17,171 nucleotides of DNA from assembly GCA_037443425.1 (NCBI GenBank), contig JBBIOI010000074.1:1-17171 (forward strand), given 5' to 3'. Below are positions 5,300 to 14,300 of the stretch, in pieces. A program made the translations under genes and the position numbers. Source of the stretch: JBBIOI01 sp037443425 (GTDB taxonomy: Bacteria > Desulfobacterota > BSN033 > UBA1163). The stretch's first letter is position 1; every line of letters starts with the position of its first letter. The notes beneath the pieces are model-generated. The model worked only from the letters and a program-made list of their open reading frames with translations, did no database searches and was not told where the DNA came from.

Positions 5300-7930
5300 T
5301 TATTCCTCTTCCCATTTTTCTATTTTGGCTCCTATCTGAAGAAGCGTTTCTTTGACTTTGCTACTCAGAGTATGTGGTTTAAACCCTTCCTCAGAATTTG
5401 CCTTTACTTCGATTGTAATTTCCGGTGGTAAGCCTTCTTCCTTTAAAGGAGCGATCACCCCTTTAGTAACGTCTGATAACTTGTCCCAGGGAACTTTAGC
5501 CCTTAAAATAACACTCCTTATTACTCCCTCTTTCCTTATTGGTCGTTCAACCGGAGTAATATCTATTGGGGTAACTTCTACTTCCTTTTCTTTTTCCTTT
5601 TTTAGTTCTTCCTCCTTTTTCCTTTCAGCAACTTTATCTCTTAAAACAACCGAGTCAATATTTGGAATCACATTCTCCTTATAATATACTCTTCTGTCTT
5701 CACATAATCCCAGAATTCCATTTTTTACCCCTTCGGTAACCGCATCAAATAAGACCCTTTCGTTTTCCAAAAGGGGCATACCAGGGGTTTTGAGATGTAA
5801 TTCAAATATTTCCTTCAATGATTTTTCATTTTCATCTTTTCCAAATGTTCTATCCATGATATATTTAGGCGAAATCTTTACCAGTAATTTCTCTTGGTCT
5901 CTTAAATACTGCTTAACCCTATCGGAGATCGTCTGTTCACTACCTATGGTTGGTATCCCCATATCTTTCCAGTTAATACCGTCTTTTCCAAGGAATGCCA
6001 GATATCTATATGCAGTAAGAATTTTGAATGGAATTTCTTTTTCTGTTTCCTTAAACTTCTTCTTGATCTCTTCCTGGCTCTGTTTGGTCAGGGTTTCAAG
6101 GAAAATCTTATCTTTCTGAATTTCATTTAATGCCATATATCGTCTCAAAGATTTGCTTACGGAAATAAGCTGATTATTGTCCAACAAGAGGATGAAAATA
6201 GTGTTCTTGTAGATTCTAAACCCTACTCCTGCCTTTTCGAAAAATTCGGCTGCAACTTTTTCCCTTTTGTCTGAATCATAAATCAAGTTAGGTGGAAAGA
6301 TTATAAGTTTAAAGTTCTTATTGTCAGGAACGTCTGAAGTATTTTCTGGCCATAAATAGACTTCAAGGGCCTTCCCAACATCCTTCTGGATGTGTGTCTT
6401 TAGCTCTTCTCGAATCCTTTCCTCAGGGATCACTTCTTCCCGGTCCAGAATCACGCGGTTTAGATTTGGCTGATTACGGAAAGCATATTGTTTCCTTTCA
6501 GAATGAAAGTACCAGAGTTCCTCTTCTAACTTGGCAACAGCATCTCCAACAATGGTTACTGGGATTCCTTCTCTGAGTAGTGCCACGCGAATTCTTGATA
6601 AAGTAGTTTCCTTACTCGGACCAGCACTGAAGGAGTTAATGAATACTGATGTAGCTATTCCCTTGGCGATACCATATTTCTCGTACTCACTACCCATCTC
6701 TTTATCAATCTTCGGTGCTTTAGCATTTTTACCTGCGATGTCCGAAGCGATAACACTATCGTATTCGTTGCCTATGTGCTTTATAAACTCTCTGCGGATA
6801 GATTGATTATCAAGATTCACAAGAGAAGATTGAATAAGAGGAGAAACTACTTTCTTTCCATATAAATCAGATACTACCTCAGCCAATAATCTTAAGACTC
6901 CTCTTGTTCGTTGGAATGTAGGAAAAGACCCCCATCTTTCGTAAAGAACATCAATGAGTTCAGGATGAAATGGGTATGCCCGTTCAATCCTATCACGATA
7001 TTCTATGTCTCTTACTTCTGATGGAACATCTGTCGCAAGCCCCTGGTAAAGTTCGAAGTAGGCCTGAGCAACTTTTCTTCTAACCTTTTCATCTCCATAC
7101 TTCTCAAAAAGTCTTTTCCGTATCACCTCATAGAGTTCTAAACCCTCAACAGGGGTATAGACCGCTTCGACTCTACCAGAAATTTTCTGTAGTTGCTGAA
7201 GAGACCTTTCTGCTTCCTCATCATACCGTTCAAGGATGCTTGCAGGAAGTGTAATAATTAAACAACAGTCTTTAGAGGAGGCAACCAGTTCAGAAATTTC
7301 CTGTAAAAAGGCGAGTGTTTGCCCCTGGGTTATTTTTTCCACTTTCTCTGCTCGATTCGCTTTAACTATATATTCCAGAATTTCATCCATAAGGATAAGA
7401 GTGGGACCAGAAGCCTCAAAAATCCTACCCAATCTCTCCTTTCCTGGTGCAATACGTTTTGTATCGTGTTCCTTTACAATTTCATATTGACCCAGTTGTG
7501 ATGCTATTTCTCCCCAGGGAGTTTTGCCAGAGATAGCGTCAGCATGTGTTCCCACAAACACAGCTACTTTAGACCTTTTTAGTTCTGGTAACTCCGATGC
7601 AATCGGAAGATGTGAAATCTCTTTTCTATGTTTTATAAAGTGATAAAGGGTAATAAGTGCATGGGTTTTACCACCCCCGAAAGGAGTTTGTAACTGAATA
7701 ACAGGGTCGCCTTTTCCCCCGCTCAGACGGGAAATCACATTTTCGAGAAGATTTCTTAATCCCTGTGTTAGATAAGTTTTCTGGAAAAAGTTACTTGGAT
7801 CTTGATATTCAAGGGGTGATTTGCCATTTACTACATCTCCCAGGTCAGCTGCAAATATCGCTTCATTCAGTTTCCCTTCTTGAATATCCCTATGAGGTGT
7901 GGCTACCTGCCACCAGGATGGAAGTGCCAT
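5300..7930 (-). CDS. DUF499-family P-loop ATPase
   Basis: The 876-aa protein starts at ATG 7930, two bases after the methyltransferase stop. It has a Walker A motif QTPFGGGKTHAL (Gly85-Thr89) and Walker B LILMDE (178-183), with the extended C-terminal region typical of DUF499 proteins, a large ATPase family found beside DUF1156 methyltransferases and SNF2 helicases in predicted defence islands. A highly charged segment rich in Lys and Glu (about residues 755-775) links to a C-terminal domain ending KETLLQIGAKIEKWEEE. No membrane segment is visible. The likely role is as the ATP-dependent motor or switch of the helicase-methylase-ATPase complex. The frame is intact over 2.6 kb although neighbouring genes are broken. 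Confidence 0.9.
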   Translation of the reverse strand: MALPSWWQVATPHRDIQEGKLNEAIFAADLGDVVNGKSPLEYQDPSNFFQKTYLTQGLRNLLENVISRLSGGKGDPVIQLQTPFGGGKTHALITLYHFIKHRKEISHLPIASELPELKRSKVAVFVGTHADAISGKTPWGEIASQLGQYEIVKEHDTKRIAPGKERLGRIFEASGPTLILMDEILEYIVKANRAEKVEKITQGQTLAFLQEISELVASSKDCCLIITLPASILERYDEEAERSLQQLQKISGRVEAVYTPVEGLELYEVIRKRLFEKYGDEKVRRKVAQAYFELYQGLATDVPSEVRDIEYRDRIERAYPFHPELIDVLYERWGSFPTFQRTRGVLRLLAEVVSDLYGKKVVSPLIQSSLVNLDNQSIRREFIKHIGNEYDSVIASDIAGKNAKAPKIDKEMGSEYEKYGIAKGIATSVFINSFSAGPSKETTLSRIRVALLREGIPVTIVGDAVAKLEEELWYFHSERKQYAFRNQPNLNRVILDREEVIPEERIREELKTHIQKDVGKALEVYLWPENTSDVPDNKNFKLIIFPPNLIYDSDKREKVAAEFFEKAGVGFRIYKNTIFILLLDNNQLISVSKSLRRYMALNEIQKDKIFLETLTKQSQEEIKKKFKETEKEIPFKILTAYRYLAFLGKDGINWKDMGIPTIGSEQTISDRVKQYLRDQEKLLVKISPKYIMDRTFGKDENEKSLKEIFELHLKTPGMPLLENERVLFDAVTEGVKNGILGLCEDRRVYYKENVIPNIDSVVLRDKVAERKKEEELKKEKEKEVEVTPIDITPVERPIRKEGVIRSVILRAKVPWDKLSDVTKGVIAPLKEEGLPPEITIEVKANSEEGFKPHTLSSKVKETLLQIGAKIEKWEEE

Positions 7931-7932
7931 CT

Positions 7933-10713
7933 TTATTCCTCCCCCAAGAATGATATTTGTTTAGGCTTCTTAGCTTTTACAGCTTCTTTAATTAATCCTT
8001 CCTTACCATATAAGAACCCCTGAAGCATTTGCTTTTCCTTCTCGCCTTCTGGCAGAACTTCGGAGATTGCCTGTGCTACTTGCCAGAAGGCGTTGTTGTT
8101 TAAATTCCCTGTTTCTTCAAGAATACCTTGTATGGCTTTCTTGTTATTCTTTTCCCACCATAGAAGACACGCATGAAGAACGTCTATCATATTTTCAAAC
8201 TTACCTTTCTCCAGAAATTTAGCTCCCCTTTCTTTAGCATCTGATACTGAAATGAACTCTTTATCTTTCTTGATGAAACCATTTCCCCACTCTTCTGTAA
8301 TTTCGATACCCACTGCCTGGGCAAGTTTTCTTGCATCGTCGAAGTGAACCTTTGCGGAATTGTAAGTCCATCGCCAGAGAAGGTAAAACCTCGTTTCCTC
8401 ATCTATACCTCCAAGCTGAGGACTTTTAAGAATCCTGGTAAGTGCATATTCACTTACTGTTTTACGGACGAATTCAAGCAGTTCGGCTGCTGTAACTTTT
8501 TCGCCTGATATTTTTTCCACATTTTCGTATTTTCCAAATACCTCCATAGCAGGTCCGATAGCGGAGATGAAGAAATCGCTTCCTTCTATTCCTTCGTTCC
8601 AGAATTGATTCAGCTTTTCTTTTATTCTTGATTCAATCTGAGACTTGATTTCGTTAAAATAGGCTGTTTTGTTTTCAGTTCGTTTACGGCAGACCATATA
8701 GATGGATGATGCAAGGGTTGCTGATTCTTTTGCTCGCAGGCGAGCTTTCATTTCTGTGTGCACTGGCCAGCTTGCTGTGAGATATAAACCAGAATTCAGG
8801 AGGGCATTGATGATAGTTTCCCATGCATCGGTTGATTTATGGGCAAAGACTATGCAGGCAATACCTTCGGGCTTGAGAACACGATGTATCTCGCTGAATG
8901 CCTTTGCAATCATTTCTTCAAAGAATTTCTTGCCACCTTCAAAACCTCCTTCTCCGTGCGAATACGCAACAATCTCCTCTGACTTTGGTGTAAGTGGTGT
9001 AGAAAACAAATCTGGATACAGGTCTCCAATTGTTCGTTTAAGCCATACATAGAAGAAATCAGACAAGTAAGAATAAGGCACATTATCATAATACGGCGGG
9101 TCTGTGATGACCGCATCAAAGTAGTTGTCAGGATAAGGGAGGGAAATGGCAGAGGATTGGCTGACAATAGGGATTTGGGGTTTGGGATTCGGGATTCGGG
9201 GGATTTGGGAACAGTGATCAATTATCCTCTCAACCCATTCTTGCATATTATACCAACCTACATCTGTAAATGGATTAACTTCCACATAATCCCAAACCAT
9301 TCCTAAAGCTTGTCTTCCAAATACATGTTCAACTTTTTCTCCCACAACGTTGTAAACCACGAGATTCGAATTTTTATCAGCAAGTCTATCAAAAATAAGC
9401 CCTAAATAACTCACCACTGCCTTTGCATACTCCTCGGAATTCGAGATTAGGGATTGGGGACTCGCTTTTTCTTTTCCTTCTTGAACTTCGAATTCCGAAT
9501 TCCGAACTCTGAACTCCGACCCACGAATCCTGTCATACACCTGCCTCACCTTCTCCACAAAAGTTATTAATGCTAACTTCTGTCGGGAGTTGAAAAGGTC
9601 GCCCCATTTCAGCATTCCATATCGTTGCACACGGAAACCAAGAGTTTCTTTAGGTGGCATTGGTTCATCTGGTATAGGGTCAAATCCCCATTTATCACAC
9701 AGTTTCTGCCTTTTTTCCTTCAGGTATTTCTCTGCCTCTTTGAAAATCTCCAAATCCTTTCCAGTTGCAAGCCTATAAGTCTTTCCCTGCCTATTCGGGT
9801 GATGGAGTACAACTGCTATCATTTTCTGACCAGCTTTCCTTTCCTGAAACTGCTTTCTTACTTCCTTATCACTTAAACCAGAATTACAGCATGGGCAGAT
9901 CACCTTTGCCCTTGAAACTGTACCTGTCTCAGGATCAAAATCTATTTGCTTGTCTTCTCTGATTTCAAATTCAATTTTATTTCCCTTTGCAATCACTTTA
10001 TAAGCAACCTTCTTATTCTCTTTCTTTGCAAGCCAGGTCTGCCTGACCAGAGGAATTTCAGCACCGCAGGCAGGGTTCTGACATTTCACAGTCCTTGCCC
10101 ATATATAGCCTACAGGTACCGAGCCATCTGGCTCAGAAGGATAAAATCTCCCAATCTCTTTTTTTGCTTCTTCTAAAACCCACTCACCCCATCTTTTGAC
10201 ATCTTCAAGCAAAGGATTATAGTTTTCTTCATATTCACGCCCGAGACAGTCTTTTACTTTCCTTTTTGCTTTCCCATATTTTTGGGGATATTCAAGGGTG
10301 CATTTTAAAATAAGAACAGCCACAGGATTCAAATCACTTGCATAAGTTTCACATCCAAGTCTTAATGCTTCAAGGGGTATTGCTCCACCACCGGCAAAGG
10401 GGTCAAGAACTTTAGGCGGTCTGCCATTGCTTGCCTTAAGAATATCATCTTTTGCCCTTTCAACGAGTGTTCTGTTCAGAGAGTTCTCCCATTTTGAGAG
10501 ACTGCTGATAAATTGAGCCCGCTTAAGTCTTTCCTCTTCGTCTTTTGGCTCGGGCGTAAGCGAAGCATAGATAGAAGCTCTCGATGAGGCAAGTGGTCTA
10601 CGAGCCCACCAAATATGAAGTGTTGATATGTGACCATGGCGAATATTTTTCTCACGAGCGGATTCTTCGCTTACTTCCTTTATAGGGAAGTCAGATTCAA
10701 TGAAGGATTTCAT
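7933..10713 (-). CDS. DUF1156 DNA methyltransferase (amino-methylating, DPPY type)
   Basis: The 926-aa protein begins with a DUF1156 domain (PIKEVSEESAREKNIRHGH and WWARRPLASSRA, residues 11-46). The methyltransferase motifs follow: AdoMet-binding DPFAGGG (104-110), acidic SDLNP (126-130), and catalytic DPPYYD (538-543), the signature of N6-adenine or N4-cytosine methylases. Two cysteine pairs (CQNPAC near 211-216 and CPCC near 273-276) suggest a zinc ribbon between motifs. Start ATG 10713 is two bases after the hepT stop, behind AGGA-type sequence. Two low-complexity inserts (about residues 397-428 and 502-520) are encoded by heptamer repeats and keep the frame. In this operon it should mark self DNA or modify DNA as part of the defence system. 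Specificity cannot be read from sequence. Confidence 0.92.
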   Translation of the reverse strand: MKSFIESDFPIKEVSEESAREKNIRHGHISTLHIWWARRPLASSRASIYASLTPEPKDEEERLKRAQFISSLSKWENSLNRTLVERAKDDILKASNGRPPKVLDPFAGGGAIPLEALRLGCETYASDLNPVAVLILKCTLEYPQKYGKAKRKVKDCLGREYEENYNPLLEDVKRWGEWVLEEAKKEIGRFYPSEPDGSVPVGYIWARTVKCQNPACGAEIPLVRQTWLAKKENKKVAYKVIAKGNKIEFEIREDKQIDFDPETGTVSRAKVICPCCNSGLSDKEVRKQFQERKAGQKMIAVVLHHPNRQGKTYRLATGKDLEIFKEAEKYLKEKRQKLCDKWGFDPIPDEPMPPKETLGFRVQRYGMLKWGDLFNSRQKLALITFVEKVRQVYDRIRGSEFRVRNSEFEVQEGKEKASPQSLISNSEEYAKAVVSYLGLIFDRLADKNSNLVVYNVVGEKVEHVFGRQALGMVWDYVEVNPFTDVGWYNMQEWVERIIDHCSQIPRIPNPKPQIPIVSQSSAISLPYPDNYFDAVITDPPYYDNVPYSYLSDFFYVWLKRTIGDLYPDLFSTPLTPKSEEIVAYSHGEGGFEGGKKFFEEMIAKAFSEIHRVLKPEGIACIVFAHKSTDAWETIINALLNSGLYLTASWPVHTEMKARLRAKESATLASSIYMVCRKRTENKTAYFNEIKSQIESRIKEKLNQFWNEGIEGSDFFISAIGPAMEVFGKYENVEKISGEKVTAAELLEFVRKTVSEYALTRILKSPQLGGIDEETRFYLLWRWTYNSAKVHFDDARKLAQAVGIEITEEWGNGFIKKDKEFISVSDAKERGAKFLEKGKFENMIDVLHACLLWWEKNNKKAIQGILEETGNLNNNAFWQVAQAISEVLPEGEKEKQMLQGFLYGKEGLIKEAVKAKKPKQISFLGEE
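9170..9210. repeat. GGGATTC-type heptamer repeat inside the methyltransferase gene
   Basis: On the plus strand the units GGGATTT, GGGGTTT, GGGATTC, GGGATTC run head to tail from 9170 to 9197. A 2-nt break and GGGATTT (9200-9206) then GGGA follow. On the coding strand this gives IPRIPNPKPQIPI, a proline-rich stretch just ahead of the LPYPDNYFDAV / DPPYY motif. It is out of keeping with the rest of the protein. Similar heptamer arrays are known as STRR elements in cyanobacteria. Confidence 0.75.
9436..9530. repeat. Paired heptamer arrays inside the methyltransferase gene
   Basis: From 9436 the plus strand reads GGAATTC, GAGATTA, GGGATTG, GGGACTC. After an 18-bp pyrimidine-rich spacer it reads TGAACTT, CGAATTC, CGAATTC, CGAACTC, TGAACTC, CGACCCA, CGAATCC (9482-9530). 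The two arrays are degenerate 7-bp repeats in opposite senses, giving a loose palindrome. The encoded residues (about 397-428, including GSEFRVRNSEFEVQEGK) replace what in the family is a short loop before EYAKAVVSYL. The frame is preserved. Confidence 0.75.
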
Positions 10714-10715
10714 TC

Positions 10716-11069
10716 CTAATTTTCTCCTTTTTCAAATTCTGAAAGAATTGCTTTTAGTCTTGGTTTCAGTTTGGGAATTTCAATTTTTATCGTATCCCAA
10801 ACGATCTCATATTTAATCCCAAAATAAAAATGAATGAGTTTATCTCGAAAACCAACCAGCTCTTTCCATGGAATATCAGGATATTTTCGCCTTATAGAAT
10901 TTGGAATATTTCTTGACGCTTCTCCAATAACCTCAAACTTCCTTATAACTGCACTTGAGGTTTTATCATCCATTCTAAAATCTTCAAAGGACATCCCTTC
11001 CACAAACTTTTCAATAGATTCCATCGCCTCTAAAATATCCTTTAAATACAATGTTAAATTTCTTTTCAT
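10716..11069 (-). CDS. hepT: HepT toxin (HEPN ribonuclease, DUF86)
   Basis: The 117-aa helical protein carries the diagnostic R-x4-H-x-Y motif (Arg75, His80, Tyr82 in RDKLIHFYFGI), the active site of HepT toxins, with the usual YLKDILEAMESIEKF first helix and FEVIGEASRNIP segment. In studied pairs HepT dimers cleave RNA and are silenced when MntA transfers AMP to the motif tyrosine. The start ATG 11069 overlaps the mntA stop by 4 bp (ATGA), and the methyltransferase follows 2 bp after the stop, so the toxin is translated as part of the defence operon. All catalytic residues are present and its length matches the family. Confidence 0.93.
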   Translation of the reverse strand: MKRNLTLYLKDILEAMESIEKFVEGMSFEDFRMDDKTSSAVIRKFEVIGEASRNIPNSIRRKYPDIPWKELVGFRDKLIHFYFGIKYEIVWDTIKIEIPKLKPRLKAILSEFEKGEN

Positions 11070-11362
11070 ATATAAATAACCTCTCTGAAGATGCTTTCTT
11101 TAATCTCTGGTCTCACGGTATCGTAAGGAACCACATCAACCTTTTTTATCCCAAGTTTTTCCTCAAGGAAAATTGCAAGACCAACAAAGTCAATAAGTGT
11201 TGCTTTATCATGAAATTTTACCAGAATATCAAGATCACTTTTCTTTTTCTGCACACCCCGAACATACGAACCAAAAATTCCTATTACCTCTGCCTTATAT
11301 TTTTTCTTTATATCATCCTTTAACTCTATCAATATGCTCTTTATCTCTTTTAAATTATTCAT
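11066..11362 (-). CDS. mntA: MntA antitoxin (minimal nucleotidyltransferase)
   Basis: The 98-aa protein has the minimal nucleotidyltransferase signature GS-x10-D-x-D (Gly31-Ser32, Asp43, Asp45 in GSYVRGVQKKKSDLD) and a later Asp76 in KVDVVPYD. MntA enzymes inactivate HepT by AMPylation. I place the start at ATG 11362 (MNNLKEIK), not at an upstream codon at 11389, because it overlaps the helicase stop by 4 bp (ATGA) and has GAGGTGG seven bases before it. hepT follows with another 4-bp overlap. The antitoxin-first order and overlaps on both sides give tight coupling of antitoxin and toxin synthesis to the helicase gene. Confidence 0.93.
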   Translation of the reverse strand: MNNLKEIKSILIELKDDIKKKYKAEVIGIFGSYVRGVQKKKSDLDILVKFHDKATLIDFVGLAIFLEEKLGIKKVDVVPYDTVRPEIKESIFREVIYI

Positions 11363-14300
11363 TTTGCCACCTCGGCTTTTTCTTTCCAATTTTTAACAAT
11401 ATACCTTACAATATCAACTTCTTCATCTGGTTTGAGTTTGTTTGCAGGGTCCTGGATAAGATAGAGTTCGGGATTGTTTACTACATTAACAACAACATAA
11501 AGCCAGTATTCATCTTTGAGCCGCTGTGCCATGAGCCACTCGTTGGGCGTAAGAATAACTGTGCCTTCCCTTGCCCTTGCTTTTACCTCTATATAGCGAA
11601 AGACTCCTTTATCATCCTTTGAACGAATGTCATAGCCGAGATTCTCAAAGTGAACGTCTTCTGGTTGCCTACCATGAGATATCTCGTAATCCAAAGCAAT
11701 ATTCATACCAATTTTTTCAATCTCTTCATCTGGAACCGCCTCTTCATACTCAATCTTTCCGGGAATAACCCTTACCCAACCTATAATTTTAGGATCAGTG
11801 GGATAGAGATGAATTTCAGCATCTATTTCCTTGATAAGTCTTTGTTTTTTTCGTTCTAAATCCTCTTTTTTACGTATCTCGTTTTGAATAGTTGCCTCTG
11901 GGATATTTTCCCCTTTCATTCTCCTTGTTTCATAATCAGAGATTTTTGCATCTGAATCGAGAATCATTGATTCGAGAGAACGGACCCCATATTTTTTCTT
12001 GATATTAGCGTCTCTCTGCCTTCTTTCAAGAAGTTCCTTTTTATAATCTTCCAATCCCTCAGTTATTACGAAAGATTTGATTTCATCCAGGTTAAAAACC
12101 CCTGTATGGAATCCTTCGTCCATTAAGCTTTCTCTTTCTCTCATTGCTTCCTCGGAAGAAAGAGGTTTTAAATCCCAAAGGATAGCAGGATTAATCAGGG
12201 ATAATGATTGCTTTCCATCCTTCGTGTTCTGAAAAACTGTAAAAAGCCTTTTGCCGACTGTCTCGTTTTTTCCATCTTTTATTTCAGCCTCACAAAACCA
12301 AATAATGCCATCCATTCTCCCTTCAAGGTCTATAAATGTAGCCCCTTCACCTACGGTTTGGTTACTACGAACAAAGATACTCTCTATACACCCTTCCAAA
12401 AGAGGGTGTCCCATTGATACAAATTCTGCCTGTCCCTTAAATGCCTTTTCTTTATCAAATGACACTTTACTGTATTCTCTTTGAACCTCGCCAAATTTAA
12501 TCTTGAATTCATAAGTCTGGTTTCTAACTTCAAAAGGTATTGACGATATATGCCAGAAGCCGTCTGAACGTTTCTTCATCTCGATATTTAGAGAGTGAGC
12601 TGCTCTTTTAAAAAAGGCCTCGATATATTCTGGGACAAGTTTATTTTCTCTTGCTTTTCTTTGTTCACCCAGTATTCTGGCAAGGTCAATATGCCGTGTT
12701 GCTAAGGCTTCGAGACTTGCCTCCTTAACTCTTTGAATGGCTACTTCGTCAGGTATTCTTTCAAAGTCTTTGAGAATATCATCCATTGTTCTCCGATTCG
12801 CAATGGCATCGAGAATCAGGTCTTTTAGATTTCTTCCAACCAGTACTTCACCCACTACATCGAAGACCCGATCGGAACCGAGATGGTCTCGAATTTGCGA
12901 GAGTTTATCAAACAGCCTTTCCAATATACGACCTTCTCTTGTATCCACTGCAACCAGATTATATATGTGAACCTCATGTTGCTGTCCATAACGATGAATC
13001 CTTCCCATTCTCTGTTCTAATCGGTTTGGGTTCCAGGGAATATCATAATTAACCATAATCCAGCAAAATTGAAGGTTAATACCTTCTCCACCAGCCTCTG
13101 TAGAAACCATTATCTGAGCTTTATTTCGAAACTCATTTTCAGCCCTAATTCTCTGGTCAAGGTTCAGTCCGCCGTGAATGAATGTCACAGAGTAACCCCA
13201 TTTCCTTAGTTTCTCAACAAGATATTCCAGGGTATCTTTGGATTCGGTGAAGATAAGTAATTTTGTTTCTGTTTTCTGAATATTTTCGGTATCCATTACA
13301 CCTCTAAGTTCATTGAGTTTGGTCTCTACCTCTTTCTTCTCCACTTCTTTAGCTATTGTAACGAGTTCCTCAAGCTTAGCTATCTCTTCCTTCAATTCTT
13401 CAAGGGTCTCCGAAGAAGTGAGTTTTTCAAGCATCTCTTCTTCTTTTTTCCACCGCTCGTTTTCTTCTAAATCCTCAATGTAGTCTTCATCGTATTCAGC
13501 CTCCTGTAGGATTTGACCTTTATCATAAAGGTCTTTTAAACGTTCAAATCTACGTTCCAGCGATTTTCTTATTGCACGGACACTTGAAGCGAGTCGCCTC
13601 TGCAAAATGGTGAGGGCAAAAGTAACGTTACGCTTGTCCTTTTCCAGAGCCCTGTTAAACTGCTTTTCTACATAATCTGTAACCTCGTTATAGAGCCGTT
13701 TTTCGTCCTCTGAGAGGTAATATTTTACCGTCTCTACTTTACGAGGAGGAAATATTGGAGCACCATCAAAATCTTTCAGATCTTCTTTAAGCCGTCTTAA
13801 AAATAGTGGATTATCCTTGTTATCTATGGATTCTTTAAGCATTGAGATATTGGCAAAGAATCCTGGCTCAAGAAGGTCAAGCAGAAGTCTGAAGTTTTCT
13901 GGGTCTCCACGGTGTGGTGTGGCAGTAAGGAAAAGAAGATAATTGGTCAATGGAGATAAGAGTTCACCAAAATTATAACGCTCTGTTTTCTTAATCTTTT
14001 GTCCATATTTATAAGCAGAGAGTTTATGTGCCTCGTCAACTATGCAAATATCCCATCTTGATTCCCTTAGGGCTGACATAACATCATCCTGTTTGGCAAA
14101 ATCCATAGAAACGATAACCTGATTTAAGGTGGTGAATACATTCTGACCCCATGAGGTATTTATTCTTCCCCTATCAACAATCTCAAATGTTTCTTGAAAC
14201 TTCTCTTTCATCTCTCTCAGCCACTGGTCTTTAAGATGTCCGGGGACAACGATTAGAATTCTTTCAATGAGACCACGATACTTGAGCTCCTTCAGGAGAA

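Noticed and set aside
8910..9221. 103-codon minus-strand frame inside the methyltransferase gene
   Set aside because: Shadow frame of the methyltransferase, partly made of the heptamer repeat.
9436..9530. CRISPR array
   Set aside because: Units are 7 bp, degenerate and contiguous with no spacers, and they lie inside a coding gene.
11197..11622. 141-codon plus-strand frame
   Set aside because: Antisense to mntA and the helicase 3' end, which carry strong motifs.
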